Assembly: GCA_031255275.1 (NCBI GenBank) | Contig: JAIRSV010000028.1 | Coordinates: 1-15,184 of the forward strand | Direction: 5' to 3' | DNA from: Proteiniphilum sp. | GTDB lineage: Bacteria; Bacteroidota; Bacteroidia; Bacteroidales; Dysgonomonadaceae | DNA length: 15,184 bases | Shown: in pieces, positions 15,050 to 15,184 of the stretch | How positions within the stretch are numbered: position 1 is the first letter of the stretch | Layout of the letters: each line of letters opens with the position of its first letter | Notes under the pieces: generated by a model | The model's input: only the letters and a program-made list of their open reading frames with translations | Told to the model about the DNA's origin: nothing | The model's database searches: none | Made by a program: the position numbers and the translations under genes

Positions 15050-15093
15050 GCTCGGGGAGCGCCCGAGCGGCAAGGGGCGGGAGCACCCGCCCC
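15050..15093. other. Two adjacent GC-rich hairpins in the AT-rich region after tpx
   Basis: The first hairpin pairs GCTCGGG (15050-15056) with CCCGAGC (15062-15068) around a five-base loop. The second pairs GGGGCGGG (15074-15081) with CCCGCCCC (15086-15093) around the loop AGCA. Only five bases separate them. The region before and after is AT-rich, so this is a sharp GC island. There is no T tail, so it is not an ordinary terminator. It could be an interspersed repeat of the REP type or part of a structured RNA; I cannot decide from one copy. Confidence 0.75.
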
Positions 15094-15099
15094 GACGAA

Positions 15100-15131
15100 C
15101 GATTTCTTTATTAAGCGATTTCTTTGTTAAT
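15100..15131. repeat. 16-bp tandem duplication
   Basis: CGATTTCTTTATTAAG (15100-15115) is followed directly by CGATTTCTTTGTTAAT (15116-15131), 14 of 16 bases the same. It starts seven bases after the GC-rich double hairpin and leads into the 9-bp repeats. No gene or promoter is apparent here. Confidence 0.8.
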
Positions 15132-15140
15132 TGTCTGCAC

Positions 15141-15176
15141 TGTGATTCTTCTGATTTATATGATTTACATGATTAT
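15141..15176. repeat. 9-bp TGATT repeat run near the right edge
   Basis: Four 9-bp units follow one another: TGTGATTCT, TCTGATTTA, TATGATTTA and CATGATTAT, each with TGATT at the same place. I recall similar GATT/AATC runs with about 9-bp spacing in intergenic DNA of many Bacteroidota, which would make this one member of a dispersed repeat family, but that is from memory. Only eight more bases lie inside the window, so the end of the element is not defined. Confidence 0.65.
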
Positions 15177-15184
15177 ACCGTCGC

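Overview
The window reads as chromosomal DNA of a Bacteroidota bacterium, most likely order Bacteroidales. The evidence is a SusC/SusD pair, lipoproteins whose lipobox cysteine is followed by acidic residues (the Bacteroidota surface-export signal), near-absent Shine-Dalgarno sequences, and a -33 TTTG / -7 TAnnTTTG promoter before the lytic transglycosylase gene. By eye the DNA is about half G+C, rather high for Bacteroides itself. I cannot name the genus. All recognised genes are on the + strand.

Region 1 (1-9902) is a polysaccharide utilisation locus. It holds a SusC-type TonB-dependent transporter cut by the left window edge, its SusD partner, two lipoproteins that share a C-terminal DUF5000-like discoidin fold but have different N-terminal halves, and a lipoprotein that joins SusE/SusF-like glycan-binding domains to a GH76 catalytic domain with the Asp-Asp pair D458/D459. 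GH76 points to alpha-1,6-mannan (yeast-type mannan or a similar mannose polymer). From memory, the order SusC, SusD, two accessory lipoproteins, GH76 resembles a yeast-mannan locus of Bacteroides thetaiotaomicron. The enzyme and the accessory proteins would sit on the cell surface, bind and cut the glycan, and pass oligosaccharides to SusD/SusC for import. A strong terminator at 7622-7656 and an AATG repeat leader separate the GH76 gene from the four genes before it, so it may be controlled separately.

Region 2 (9903-10441) is non-coding. A terminator follows the GH76 gene. Then come about five tandem 42-bp units, a second near-identical copy of the terminator, and a well-formed Bacteroidota promoter. 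This is the strangest stretch of the window.

Region 3 (10442-14934) is housekeeping: an MltD-like lytic transglycosylase, the excinuclease subunit UvrA, and the thiol peroxidase Tpx. A cytosine-rich tract with a perfect G-quadruplex pattern on the opposite strand lies between the first two genes.

Region 4 (14935-15184) has no gene. It holds a terminator, two adjacent GC-rich hairpins, a 16-bp tandem duplication and a run of 9-bp TGATT repeats that reaches almost to the right edge. I see no CRISPR array, tRNA, rRNA or transposase. The window looks mostly like a well-understood type of locus. The less ordinary parts are the repeat array between twin terminators, the SusE/F-GH76 fusion and the structured 3' intergenic region.
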